Shown piece after piece: positions 33,961 through 42,498 of a stretch of 64,000 nt of DNA. Both the position numbers and the translations under genes were made by a program. The first letter of the stretch is position 1, and each line of letters starts with the position of its first letter. The DNA lies in contig JAHCJY010000002.1 in NCBI GenBank assembly GCA_026126065.1, forward strand, positions 372,001 through 436,000, read 5' to 3'. Source of the stretch: Bauldia sp. (lineage in GTDB: Bacteria > Pseudomonadota > Alphaproteobacteria > Rhizobiales > Kaistiaceae). The notes beneath the pieces were generated by a model. That model did no database searches. It saw only the letters and a program-made list of their open reading frames with translations, and was not told the origin of the DNA.

Positions 33961-34629
33961 ATGGCAGAGCAGACCCTGACGGATGTGATGGATGCCCCGC
34001 TGGCGGAGGCGCCCTCCCCCCGCGGCCATGCCGCAAAGCGGGCAGCGATCCTCGACGCCGCCATGCGCGTGTTCGCCCGCGACGGCTTCGCCGGCGCGAG
34101 TATCGACGCGATCGCCGCCGAGGCCGGTGTATCGCGGCAGACCGTCTACAACCACGTCCGCGACAAGGAGAACCTCTTCGCGCTTGTCGTCGAGGACGCG
34201 ACCGTGCGCCAGAATGCCGGTCTGTTTGCCACGCTTGCGACCTTCCCCGACCGCCCGCACGACCTCGAGGCCGAGCTGATCGCCTTCGCGCAGCGCCTTG
34301 CCGGCGATTGCCTCTGCAGTTGCCGCTCGGCCGAACTGCAGCGCCTCGTCGAGAACGAGGGCACACGCTACCCGGAGCTTTTCAAGGCGTGGAAGGAGCG
34401 CGGCCCCGGCCGGCTGGACGCTGCCATCTCGGCCCGGCTCTCGCGCCTCGCCCAGGCGGGCCTTCTCGACGTCGACGACCCGGACCTTGCCTCGCGCCAG
34501 TTCGTGGCGCTGGTGACGATGGATCTCGAATCGACGAACCATCTCGGCGAGGATCCCAGCCCCGCCGAGGTCGAGGCCGCCGCCTCGGCCGGCGTGAGGA
34601 CGTTCCTCCGCGCCTACCGGCCGCGCTGA
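33961..34629 (+). CDS. TetR/AcrR-family transcriptional regulator
   Basis: This is a 222-residue repressor. The N-terminal HTH spans about residues 22-68: AAILDAAMRVFARDGFAGASIDAIAAEAGVSRQTVYNHVRDKENLFALVVED, with the usual TetR recognition helix. The C-terminal ligand domain (AefR-like) holds a two-Cys segment CLCSCRSAELQRLV. It likely represses the divergent Bcr/CflA transporter and itself through the palindrome at 33915. A TTG at 33916 is in frame but lies inside that operator, so ATG 33961 is preferred. Confidence 0.9.
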   Translation: MAEQTLTDVMDAPLAEAPSPRGHAAKRAAILDAAMRVFARDGFAGASIDAIAAEAGVSRQTVYNHVRDKENLFALVVEDATVRQNAGLFATLATFPDRPHDLEAELIAFAQRLAGDCLCSCRSAELQRLVENEGTRYPELFKAWKERGPGRLDAAISARLSRLAQAGLLDVDDPDLASRQFVALVTMDLESTNHLGEDPSPAEVEAAASAGVRTFLRAYRPR

Positions 34630-34630
34630 C

Positions 34631-35146
34631 CTACGGCCCGGCTGGCGCGGGCGTCTGTACCGTTGCCATGAGGTACTGGAGGTGTTCGCGGAACGAGCCG
34701 TAGAGGCTGTGATCGAAGTCCGCGACACGCCACTCGCCGTTGCGCTTCACGAGGTGGAAGACGATCTCGGTCACCTCACCGGCAATCTCGGGGCCGGCTT
34801 CCGGGAAACACCACTGGCTCTGGAAGGTGGCGGTGACGCCGGCCGTCGTCTGGGTCTCGAAGTCCCCGTCGACCGTCACGCCCTGCAGCGTCGGGCAGTA
34901 TTCCTGCCGGCCGGTGATCGGATCGCCGTCGATCAGCGGTTCACCGAGCGCGACCTGCAGGTCGATGACGTCCTGGAAAGCTTCGCGGAGGTCGTCGGTG
35001 AACAGGCGATTCAGTGCCTCGCCGGCGAGGGGATCCCCGCGCCCGGTCTGCCCCAGATACTCGATCTCCTGCCGCATCAGCTCTTTGACAAGCGTGACCG
35101 GCGAATCACCGACGAGCAACGTGATCGCAAGAATCAGTTCCACCAT
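34631..35146 (-). CDS. Hypothetical secreted protein, NTF2/DUF3828-like
   Basis: This is a 171-residue protein whose N-terminal MVELILAITLLVGDSP is weakly signal-like. The rest (LTDDLREAFQDVIDLQVALGEPLIDGDPITG; VTATFQSQWCFPEAGPEIAGEVTEIVFHLVKRNGEWRVADFDHSLYGS) has the pattern of an NTF2-like or DUF3828 domain, with HLVKRNGEWRVADFD as its most family-like strand pair. AAGGA lies 6 bases before the ATG at 35146. It is convergent with tetR, their stops one base apart. The function is unknown. Confidence 0.65.
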   Translation of the reverse strand: MVELILAITLLVGDSPVTLVKELMRQEIEYLGQTGRGDPLAGEALNRLFTDDLREAFQDVIDLQVALGEPLIDGDPITGRQEYCPTLQGVTVDGDFETQTTAGVTATFQSQWCFPEAGPEIAGEVTEIVFHLVKRNGEWRVADFDHSLYGSFREHLQYLMATVQTPAPAGP

Positions 35147-35274
35147 GGCTTCCTTCTCCCGAGTCGCCCGCCCGTTCGCGGGCACATTCTAGGGTTCCCG
35201 GCGCAGCTTGCCAGCCTCAAGCGGGCGCGTCGCGGCAACTGGCTCACGCCTCACGGAAACTGCCCGCCGCGCCT

Positions 35275-35302
35275 TTGCAGCGGCGGCCGAACTCCCTATA
35301 TT
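35275..35302 (+). promoter_or_regulatory. Promoter of ssrA
   Basis: TTGCAG (35275-35280) and TATATT (35297-35302) are 16 bases apart. The expected start near 35309 fits the 5' end of the acceptor part of the permuted tmRNA. Confidence 0.6.
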
Positions 35303-35310
35303 CCGAACTG

Positions 35311-35640
35311 CCGGCTTCGGCCGGCTATGGTGATAAACGGCCATCGTAATAAGCTCTTCGGACCCGGGGGCAGTACCCGGCGCCTCCACCCAAGCCCACC
35401 CGCAATGATGGCGGGTTTCGGCGGGGGCGAACTAGGATCGACGAGGGTGTAAAGGGTGGGCTTTTGCCCGGCATGGTTCCGCCGTTATCGGGCCGAACTC
35501 ATAGTTGCCAATGACAACAACTATGCCGGGGCTCGTCTCGCCGCGTAATGCAGCGAGGTGAACTCCACCTCTAAAGCCCTTATCGGTTCGCATCGGTAAG
35601 GCGGGGTTCGGGAGCACCTGGCAACAGAAGCTCCCACTTC
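35311..35640 (+). ncRNA. ssrA: Circularly permuted two-piece tmRNA (SsrA)
   Basis: tmRNA rescues stalled ribosomes and adds a degradation tag. The acceptor piece comes first: T-stem CCGGG (35364-35368)/CCCGG (35376-35380) with a 7-base loop GGCAGTA, then the 3' acceptor strand CGCCTCC (35381-35387) and discriminator A. After a short excised segment the coding piece starts with GGGGGCG (35423-35429), which pairs with that strand and forms the Ala-specific G3-U70 wobble. The tag frame at 35507-35548 reads ANDNNYAGARLAA then TAA, a typical alphaproteobacterial tag with the resume codon GCC. A final hairpin (GGGAGC 35610-35615 with GCTCCC 35630-35635) precedes ATTTTC and may end transcription. 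Exact mature ends are inferred. Confidence 0.92.
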
Positions 35641-35685
35641 ATTTTCCCGCTAGCCGCCACGATCGCTTGGGGCTAGGACGGACCC

Positions 35686-36243
35686 ATGGCCGAAGACCAG
35701 ATCCGTTACGACATCCTCGCCCAAGACGCGCTGCGTGGCGTGCTGCGCAAAGTCCTCACGGAAGTTGCCAAGGCGGGCCTTCCCGGCGAGCACCACTTCT
35801 ACATCACGTTCGCCACCAAGGCGGCGGGCGTGCGGATTTCGACCCGGCTCCTGAGCCAATATCCCACCGACATGACCATCGTGCTGCAGCACCAGTTCTG
35901 GGACCTTGCGGTCACCGAGCACGCGATGGAGGTCGGCCTGTCGTTCAACGGCGTTCCGGAGCGGCTGCTGATCCCGTTCAGCGCGGTGAAGGCCTTCGTC
36001 GACCCGTCCGTGCAGTTCGCGCTCCAGTTCGAGCCCGCGATGGCTCCGGTCGAGGTGGAAGCGGAGGCGGACTCATCCGCACCGGTGCCGATCGCCGGCA
36101 AGAAGGCCGAGATCCTGGCCGCCCCGGTCGCCGCCAAGGCGAAGCCGGCGAAAGAGGAGCCGGACGACGAGGCCGCGCCGGCCGACAAGCCGCAGGGCGA
36201 CGCCCAGGTCGTGAGCCTCGACGCCTTCCGCAAGAAGAGCTGA
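35686..36243 (+). CDS. sspB: SspB, ClpXP adaptor for ssrA-tagged proteins
   Basis: SspB tethers tmRNA-tagged proteins to ClpX and speeds their degradation. It has 185 residues. The substrate-binding domain covers about residues 1-115 (IRYDILAQDALRGVLRKVLTEVAKAGLPGEHHFYITFAT, then LLIPFSAVKAFVDPSVQFALQF). A flexible acidic/Ala-rich linker follows, and the C-terminal ClpX-binding tail is VVSLDAFRKKS, as in other alphaproteobacterial SspB proteins. It begins about 45 bases after the tmRNA gene, so tag source and tag receptor are genetic neighbours. Confidence 0.93.
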   Translation: MAEDQIRYDILAQDALRGVLRKVLTEVAKAGLPGEHHFYITFATKAAGVRISTRLLSQYPTDMTIVLQHQFWDLAVTEHAMEVGLSFNGVPERLLIPFSAVKAFVDPSVQFALQFEPAMAPVEVEAEADSSAPVPIAGKKAEILAAPVAAKAKPAKEEPDDEAAPADKPQGDAQVVSLDAFRKKS

Positions 36244-36296
36244 GCCATCAATCCACCCGCTTGACCGGCGGCTCGTGAATCAGCCTGATCGCGCGC

Positions 36297-37685
36297 ATGG
36301 CAACGCGCACTGAAACCGATACCTTTGGCGCCATCGAGGTCCCGGCCGACCGCTACTGGGGGGCCCAGACCCAACGCTCGCTGCAGAACTTCCGTATTGG
36401 TTGGGAGAAGCAGCCGCTGCCGATCGTGCATGCCCTGGGTGTCGTCAAGCGTGCCGCGGCCGAGGCAAACATCGACCTCGGCGTCCTCGACCGGCGCATC
36501 GGCGACGTCATCGTGAAGGCGGCCGACGAGGTCGCGGGCGGACAGCTCGACGACCATTTCCCGCTCGTCGTCTGGCAGACCGGCTCCGGCACCCAGTCGA
36601 ACATGAACGCCAACGAGGTCATCGCAAACCGCGGGATCGAGATCCTGGGCGGCACGCTCGGCGCGAAGACGCCGGTTCATCCGAACGACCACGTCAATAT
36701 GAGCCAGTCGTCGAACGACACGTTCCCGACGGCGATGCATGTGGCGACGGCGGAGAAGCTCGTGCGCCGCACGATCCCCGCGCTCCGTCACCTCGCCACC
36801 GCGCTTGCCGACAAGGCCGAGGGGTGGCGCGACATCGTCAAGATCGGGCGAACGCACACCCAGGATGCGACGCCGCTGACGCTCGGCCAGGAGTTCTCCG
36901 GCTACGCCATGCAGGTCCGGAACGGCGTCGAGCGGATCGAGCAGACGCTGCCGCGCCTGATGGAGCTCGCGCAGGGCGGCACCGCGGTGGGCACCGGCCT
37001 GAATGCACCGACGGGCTTCGCCGAACTCGTGGCAAAGCGGATCGCCGCCATCACCGGCCTTCCGTTCACCAGCGCGCCCAACAAGTTCGAGGCGCTCGCC
37101 GCGCACGATGCGATGGTCTTCACCCACGGCGCGCTGGCCACCGTCGCCGGATCCCTGTTCAAGATCGCCAACGACATCCGGCTTCTCGGCTCAGGCCCGC
37201 GCGCCGGCCTCGGCGAACTCGCCCTGCCCGAGAACGAGCCCGGGTCGTCGATCATGCCGGGCAAGGTGAACCCGACGCAGTGCGAGGCGATGACCCAGGT
37301 CTGCATCCAGGTCTTCGGCAACAACGCCGCCATGACCTTCGCCGGCAGCCAGGGTCATTTCGAGCTCAACGTCTACAACCCCTTGATGGCCTACAACCTT
37401 CTCCAGTCGGCGCGGCTGCTGGCGGATGCCGCGATGTCCTTCGCCGACAATTGCGTCGTCGGCATCGAGCCGCGCCGCGACGTCATCCGCCAGCATGTCG
37501 ACCGCTCGCTGATGCTGGTCACCGCGCTCGCCCCCCGCATCGGCTACGACGCAGCGGCAAGGATCGCGAAGGCGGCGCATGCCAACGGGACCACGCTCCG
37601 CGAGGAGGCGCTGGCGAGCGGGCTGGTGACGGAGGCGGAGTTTGCCGAACTCGTGCGGCCCGAGAGGATGGTGGGGCCGGGCTAG
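36297..37685 (+). CDS. fumC: Fumarate hydratase, class II
   Basis: This TCA-cycle enzyme interconverts fumarate and malate. It has 462 residues of the aspartase/fumarase superfamily. Signature regions are [47 protein letters not shown] and the catalytic Ser loop [16 protein letters not shown]. It is Fe-S independent. It follows sspB by 53 bases on the same strand; this pairing is seen in other Hyphomicrobiales. A ccdAB toxin-antitoxin pair follows. Confidence 0.96.
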   Translation: MATRTETDTFGAIEVPADRYWGAQTQRSLQNFRIGWEKQPLPIVHALGVVKRAAAEANIDLGVLDRRIGDVIVKAADEVAGGQLDDHFPLVVWQTGSGTQSNMNANEVIANRGIEILGGTLGAKTPVHPNDHVNMSQSSNDTFPTAMHVATAEKLVRRTIPALRHLATALADKAEGWRDIVKIGRTHTQDATPLTLGQEFSGYAMQVRNGVERIEQTLPRLMELAQGGTAVGTGLNAPTGFAELVAKRIAAITGLPFTSAPNKFEALAAHDAMVFTHGALATVAGSLFKIANDIRLLGSGPRAGLGELALPENEPGSSIMPGKVNPTQCEAMTQVCIQVFGNNAAMTFAGSQGHFELNVYNPLMAYNLLQSARLLADAAMSFADNCVVGIEPRRDVIRQHVDRSLMLVTALAPRIGYDAAARIAKAAHANGTTLREEALASGLVTEAEFAELVRPERMVGPG

Positions 37686-37703
37686 GATTGCGGCGCAGGT
37701 TGC

Positions 37704-37724
37704 ATGCGTATAACGTCTACGCAT
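37704..37724. promoter_or_regulatory. Operator/promoter palindrome of ccdAB
   Basis: ATGCGTA (37704-37710) and TACGCAT (37718-37724) are a perfect 7-bp inverted repeat with a 7-base spacer. It overlaps a -10-like TATAAC (37709-37714); a TTGCGG lies 15 bases further upstream. This fits autorepression by CcdA and argues that the in-frame ATG at 37704 is not the translation start. Confidence 0.6.
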
Positions 37725-37745
37725 CATCCGCTGGACAAGGCCCCG

Positions 37746-37970
37746 ATGGGCGCGCGCAAGCCACTGAATCTCTCGATCGACGCCGAACTGATCGATCGCG
37801 CCAAGGCGCTCGACATCAACCTTTCACAGGCGCTCGAAGCCAAGCTCCGCGATATCGTTCGCGAGGAGGAGACTGCGCGCTGGCAGCGCGAGAACAAGGG
37901 GGCGATCGACGCCTGGAACCGGTGGATCGACGAGAACGGCATTCCGCTCGATGACCTCCGCGCGTGGTGA
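37746..37970 (+). CDS. ccdA: CcdA-family antitoxin
   Basis: This is a 74-residue antitoxin that should neutralise CcdB and repress the operon. The N-terminal ribbon-helix-helix is KPLNLSIDAELIDRAKALDINLSQALEAKLRDIV. The C-terminal toxin-wrapping tail has the family motif WQRENKGAIDAWNRWIDENGIPLDDLRAW. ATG 37746 is preferred over 37704 because the latter lies within the predicted operator. Its 3' end overlaps ccdB by 20 bases. Confidence 0.88.
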   Translation: MGARKPLNLSIDAELIDRAKALDINLSQALEAKLRDIVREEETARWQRENKGAIDAWNRWIDENGIPLDDLRAW

Positions 37971-38274
37971 TCACCGCCAGTTCGACGTCCGCTCGATCCG
38001 GGACGGGAGAAACGTCGATCTCGTGGTCATCCTTCAGGCAAACGCGCTCGGGCAGGCGACCACCGTCGTCGTCGCTCCGCTGATTCCCGCGGGGGCCGTG
38101 CCCGAACTCAGCCGCGCGACGCCCATGGTCGAAATCGACGGTGCTCGGTATCTCGTCGCGGTCCATCTCGTGATGACCATCCACCGCCGCCTCCTCGGCG
38201 CTCCGGTAGCGTCACTCGCCGATCGCGACTGGGAGCTGAAATCCGCCATCGACACCGTGTTCTTTGGCATCTGA
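37951..38274 (+). CDS. ccdB: CcdB-family toxin (gyrase poison)
   Basis: This is a 107-residue CcdB-like toxin, which in the characterised family traps DNA gyrase. The body aligns as FDVRSIRDGRNVDLVVILQANAL, TTVVVAPLIPAG, the strand MVEIDGARYLVAVHLVMTI and the C-terminal SLADRDWELKSAIDTVFFGI, whose aromatic/Ile end is needed for gyrase binding in F-plasmid CcdB. No frameshift is seen. The ATG at 37951 lies within ccdA, implying coupling. Confidence 0.87.
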   Translation: MTSARGDHRQFDVRSIRDGRNVDLVVILQANALGQATTVVVAPLIPAGAVPELSRATPMVEIDGARYLVAVHLVMTIHRRLLGAPVASLADRDWELKSAIDTVFFGI

Positions 38275-38281
38275 GGCCGCC

Positions 38282-38461
38282 ATGACAGCCGAGATCGTCA
38301 ACCTCCGCCGCATCCGCAAGGAGAAGGCCCGCGCCGATGACAAACGCGCCGCGGAGGCGAACCGCGCCGCGTTCGGCCGGACCAAGGCGGAGAAGTCGGT
38401 GACGAAGGCGGCGAAGGATGCCGCCGACCGTAAGCTCGACGGCCACCGGCGCGAGGACTGA
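38282..38461 (+). CDS. DUF4169 small protein
   Basis: This 59-residue, highly charged helical protein (MTAEIVNLRRIRKEKARADDKRAAEANRAAFGRTKAEKS...) matches the short DUF4169 family of alphaproteobacteria. The function is unknown. The start at 38282 aligns with the family Met. It ends 2 bases before the next small gene, so the two are co-transcribed. In rhizobia this pair usually follows fumC; here ccdAB comes between. Confidence 0.82.
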   Translation: MTAEIVNLRRIRKEKARADDKRAAEANRAAFGRTKAEKSVTKAAKDAADRKLDGHRRED

Positions 38462-38463
38462 GC

Positions 38464-38694
38464 ATGGCCAAGCGGTCGATCGCAATTGCCGGCCACCGCA
38501 CCAGCATCTCGCTCGAGGAGCCGTTCTGGTCCGCGCTCGCCGAGATCGCCGCGGCACGCTCGCTGAGCCTCTCGGGCCTGGTCGCCGAGATCGATCGCGA
38601 CCGCCCTCCCCGCACCAATCTTTCGTCAGCCGTGCGGATGTTCGTCCTCGCCTGGTTCAGGGAACCGGCGCCGGCGGCACCGGACCACCAATAG
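38464..38694 (+). CDS. Ribbon-helix-helix domain protein
   Basis: This is a 76-residue protein with a single ribbon-helix-helix-like DNA-binding unit: RSIAIAGHRTSISLEEPFWSALAEIAAARSLSLSGLVAEIDRDR. Its last 38 bases overlap the convergent AsmA-family gene. It follows the DUF4169 gene by 2 bases. The target is unknown; some databases call this family by a misleading sulfotransferase name. Confidence 0.82.
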   Translation: MAKRSIAIAGHRTSISLEEPFWSALAEIAAARSLSLSGLVAEIDRDRPPRTNLSSAVRMFVLAWFREPAPAAPDHQ

Positions 38695-41600
38695 CCGGCG
38701 CGGCTGGCGGCAACTCGAACAGTTCGGCCGGGATTGCAGCGGGCGCCTCCTCGGCAGGCGCCGGGACGGCCGCCTCCGCCGCCTCGCGGTCGGCATTGGT
38801 CCGCTCGATCATCCGGAGGAAGCGCTCGATCTCGAGCGCATTGGCGGTCGTCTCGTCGGCGCGCCGGATGCTCTCCACGCGAAGATAGCTCGTCAGCGCG
38901 GTCACGTTGACGGTGCGCGACGGGTCAGCCATCGGGCCGGCGAAGAGGATATCCACCCCGCGCCGAAGGCGCTCCGTCGCGTCGCCCGCGAGGTCGAATG
39001 CCCACCGGCTGTCGAGCACCAGCCGGTTGAGGTCGATGTCAACCCGCGCCGACAGGTTCGTCCCGTCGACCGAGACGAAGGCGTTGTCGAGGCTGAGCAC
39101 GCCGGCGGCGATTTCGAACGGCGTGGTGAGCGCGCCGACCGGGAGATCACCGGCATCCAGGAAGTCGGTGAAGGCATCCCGGAGCGCGATGTCGCCCAGC
39201 GGCGGACCCGCCTCGGCGCGTTCGAGGATGAGATTGAACGCGTTGGGGTTGAAGAAGTGGAACACACCCTCGTCAAGCGTGAAGTTGCCGCTTCCCGCCA
39301 GTGTCGCAATGACCCCGGCGGGCGACCGTCCGAGCCCGGTGAATGTCGCGTCGAGAGTGAGATTCCCGTCCGCCACCGGCTGCCCTTCGCGGCGCCAGAT
39401 GATCGCCTCGATCGGCACCCGGTCGAGGCGGAGCTGTCCGTCGACCGAGGCCTGTCCATCGACGATGGTTGCCGCAAGGAAGCCCGCCACCGCACCGCCG
39501 GCAAGCGACGCGGACTTGAGCTCGATCGATCCGCCGTCCTGCCGGGCGGTGACCTGGAGCACCGCATTGTCGAGCGTCAGCGCCGTCCCGAGTGCAAGCC
39601 GTGCCGTCTCAACCTCGATGTCCACCGTGATGCCGTCCAGGATCGGCCCCGGAAACGGTGTCCGTGGCCAGGGCCCGTCAGCGATCCCCGTGGCGCTCGG
39701 ATCGGTCCCTACCGGCAGCGCAAGGAGCCAGCCGAGATCGACCTCCTCCAGCGCAAGCCCGCCGGTCAGCGCTAGGTTCTCGTCCGCCCGCGTGAGGGCG
39801 AGTTCGCCATCGAGGCTCCTGGTGCCGATCGAACTCTGGCTCTGCCCGAAGGCCAGCGAGACGCGCTCGTCGCCAGCGCGCAGCACACCCTCGATGACGG
39901 CGGACACGCCCGCCTCCATCCCGGGCAGGACCACGCCCGCCATGCGCGCGAGGGGGCCAAGATCGCCCTGTGCCCTGATCGGGCCCTGGAAGGCGAATGT
40001 GCCGGTCCGGTCGAAGCGCAATTGGCCGCTGCCGGAAACGCGCAGCCCGGCCAGTTGCGACGGGTCGATCCGCGCGGTCATGCCGGTCGCGGGAACACCT
40101 GTGGCCTCGATCAGGATTTGGGCGGGACCGGCATTCGCCACGGTCTCGACCGCGATGCCGAGCTGGCGCGCCAGACGGACCGTATCGGGTGACGCGAGAT
40201 CGATCGCGAGCGTGGCCGTCGCGCGGTCCCAGTCATCCAGCGTCCCGGACAGCGTCGCGGCCACCCGAACGACGGCGTCGGCGGCGGTTCCTTCGATGGT
40301 CGCCTGGTAGGACGGCCCGCCCGCCGCCTGTGCCTCGAGCCGGAAGCCGAGCCGCGCCGGCGTGAGATACCGCGCCGACCGCGCAAGCCAGGCCGTGAAC
40401 TCGGACTCGGGCGCGACCTGGCGTGCGAGCGCGACGATGCCGTCCAGCGTCGCGGCGTCGAGCGTCGCCTCCAGCGCGCCGCGCGGCGTCTCCCCGGAAC
40501 GATCGAACCGACCGCTCGCCAGCTCGAACCGCGCGCCCGCAAGGTCGCCGACGACGAAGCGGTTCACCACCACGAGGTCCGGACCGATCGCCACGTCGAT
40601 CGCAACGTCGTTCATCCGCACATCGCCGCGGCGGAGTTCGTCGGCCGTGAAGGCGATCGTTGCGTCGTCGGCGATCAGATCCGTCGCTGCGAAGCCCGGC
40701 CCGGCGAGAAGCTCCCCGAGCGCCGCCAACTGGTCGAGATCGAACGTCCCGGCCGCGAACGTCGCCTCGAGCCGGCGCGTCCCCGAGTCCGGATCGCGCA
40801 TCCATTCGAACGCGCCGCGGGCCGAGGACGGCCCGATGTCGACCGCGATTTCTGCGGCGGCGACCGTGTCCGCGCCAATCGTCCCTTCGAAGGCGAGCAC
40901 GAACGGCGCCAGACGCGTCGTTGCGGCATTCGCCCCGCGCCACCACGCCGTCAGCGCCGCCGGCGATTCCGACGCGAGGCGAATGGCGCCATCGAACGCG
41001 AGCGTCTCGCCGGCCGTCACAATCCCCGTGACAGACAGCGCACTGGCGCCCGGGAGGACGACGCTGAGTTCCGCGATTTCCCAGCGGCCGGGCGTTCCGG
41101 CCGCCGGGTCCGCCGGGACTGCCGCGAGGTCGACCGCAAGGTCCTGGAGCGCGGCGCCGGAGACGATGATGACCGGCACCGAGATGCTGATCCGGCCCGG
41201 GATGTCCGGCAGCGCGAGGGCCGCCAGCCGGTCGAGGAGATCGGTTCCGGCATCGGCGACCGCAATGGGGTTGGCGGGGCCTTCGCCGATCATCGTGTCG
41301 AGATCGATCTGCCGCGTGGCGATGTCCGCGTCGAACCGCGCGTCCCGACCGAAGACGAGCGACGCGTTGCCCGCGAGCGTAACGGTGCCCTGGCCGGGAT
41401 CGAACAGGAAGTCCGACAGCGCCAGGCCGTCCGCCCCGAGGTCGAACCTACCGCCGATCCGCCATGCCGGACGGAGCGTGCCGGCGGGCCCCGAAGCCGG
41501 CGTAGCGGCCGACGGCACCGCGAACTTGTCGAAGCGGAACGTGCCGGCGTAGCGGAACTCTCCCGTGCCGCTGACCGTGCCGTCGGTGCGGAGCGTGCCG

Positions 41601-42283
41601 GCAAGGGCGGCGTCCGCCGGTATGAGCGAGATCCCGATGCCGAGCGACCCGTCCGCGGCGGCGCGGCCCGTCGTCACGCTGAAATCGACGGGCAGCCCGT
41701 CGCCGCAGAGCGGCGCGTCGCGACACACGAGATTGCCGGCGAGGCGCCACGGCCCGGCAAGCGACGGCGCCTCGACAAGGCTCGTGTTGATGTCGGTGAG
41801 ACGGACCGCAGCATTCGTCCGCGCGTCGAAATAGCTGATCGCCCCGTCGGTGATGGTGACGCCCGCGAGCGACACCCGTCCCGGATCGAGCGTGACGCCC
41901 GCCCCCGGCCGGATCACCCAGTCGACCGTGCCGGCGTCGTCGACGGTGATCTCCGCGACCGGCCGCTCGATCGTCATTTCCGTGACGGCGATGCGGCCCG
42001 AGAAGAAGGCGATGAATTCGAGCTTCATCGCCACGCGGTCGACCGTCATCATCGGCCGCCCCTCCGCCTCGCCGATCTCGACATGCTCGAAGGTGAGCGA
42101 GGGCACCGGCAGCAGGGTCAGGTCGGCATCGCCGACGATCCGCACCGGCTGGCCGAGAATCTCCGATGCGCGGCGCTCGAACGTCGTGCGAAACCCGTTC
42201 CAGTCGATGAGATACGGCCCCACCAGCGCCGCGAAAAGGACGAGGATGACGGCGCTTCCGAGGACGAGATAGAGCCTTCCCAG
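38657..42283 (-). CDS. AsmA-family envelope protein, probable CTG start
   Basis: This is a protein of about 1208 residues of the AsmA family, long inner-membrane-anchored bridge proteins linked to lipid and outer-membrane homeostasis. The N-terminal membrane helix LYLVLGSAVILVLFAALVGPYLIDW is followed by NGFRTTFERRASEILGQPVRI, the family opening. The C-terminal AsmA domain is GVIATLAGSGNFTLDEGVFHFFNPN. The first ATG/GTG/TTG in frame (GTG 42223) would remove the helix. A CTG at 42281-42283 has a strong AAGGGAGG (42291-42298) 6 bases upstream and restores the whole N-terminus, so CTG is the preferred start. The 3' end overlaps a convergent RHH gene. Confidence 0.85.
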   Translation of the reverse strand: MGRLYLVLGSAVILVLFAALVGPYLIDWNGFRTTFERRASEILGQPVRIVGDADLTLLPVPSLTFEHVEIGEAEGRPMMTVDRVAMKLEFIAFFSGRIAVTEMTIERPVAEITVDDAGTVDWVIRPGAGVTLDPGRVSLAGVTITDGAISYFDARTNAAVRLTDINTSLVEAPSLAGPWRLAGNLVCRDAPLCGDGLPVDFSVTTGRAAADGSLGIGISLIPADAALAGTLRTDGTVSGTGEFRYAGTFRFDKFAVPSAATPASGPAGTLRPAWRIGGRFDLGADGLALSDFLFDPGQGTVTLAGNASLVFGRDARFDADIATRQIDLDTMIGEGPANPIAVADAGTDLLDRLAALALPDIPGRISISVPVIIVSGAALQDLAVDLAAVPADPAAGTPGRWEIAELSVVLPGASALSVTGIVTAGETLAFDGAIRLASESPAALTAWWRGANAATTRLAPFVLAFEGTIGADTVAAAEIAVDIGPSSARGAFEWMRDPDSGTRRLEATFAAGTFDLDQLAALGELLAGPGFAATDLIADDATIAFTADELRRGDVRMNDVAIDVAIGPDLVVVNRFVVGDLAGARFELASGRFDRSGETPRGALEATLDAATLDGIVALARQVAPESEFTAWLARSARYLTPARLGFRLEAQAAGGPSYQATIEGTAADAVVRVAATLSGTLDDWDRATATLAIDLASPDTVRLARQLGIAVETVANAGPAQILIEATGVPATGMTARIDPSQLAGLRVSGSGQLRFDRTGTFAFQGPIRAQGDLGPLARMAGVVLPGMEAGVSAVIEGVLRAGDERVSLAFGQSQSSIGTRSLDGELALTRADENLALTGGLALEEVDLGWLLALPVGTDPSATGIADGPWPRTPFPGPILDGITVDIEVETARLALGTALTLDNAVLQVTARQDGGSIELKSASLAGGAVAGFLAATIVDGQASVDGQLRLDRVPIEAIIWRREGQPVADGNLTLDATFTGLGRSPAGVIATLAGSGNFTLDEGVFHFFNPNAFNLILERAEAGPPLGDIALRDAFTDFLDAGDLPVGALTTPFEIAAGVLSLDNAFVSVDGTNLSARVDIDLNRLVLDSRWAFDLAGDATERLRRGVDILFAGPMADPSRTVNVTALTSYLRVESIRRADETTANALEIERFLRMIERTNADREAAEAAVPAPAEEAPAAIPAELFELPPAAPAIGGPVPPAPVP

Positions 42284-42498
42284 CGCCGGCCTCCCTTGGC
42301 CTTCATCCCGTAGGACGCAGGCGCGCCCCTTGCCGAATCGCGCCCGTGGCCCGGGCAGGCGTCAAGCGCCACCGTAGCAAAAGGCGCCGGTCGGACAACG
42401 CCGCAAGTTCGTGCGCCGTCTCCTCCTTGCGGTGCTCGCGCGACCCCATCTGTTGCTATAGTGTTCACCATCCTTGAATCGACAGCCGGACGTGTGAG

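Noticed and set aside
37704..37745. ATG at 37704 as the ccdA start
   Set aside because: It is the first base of the operator palindrome overlapping the -10. CcdA homology begins after ATG 37746.
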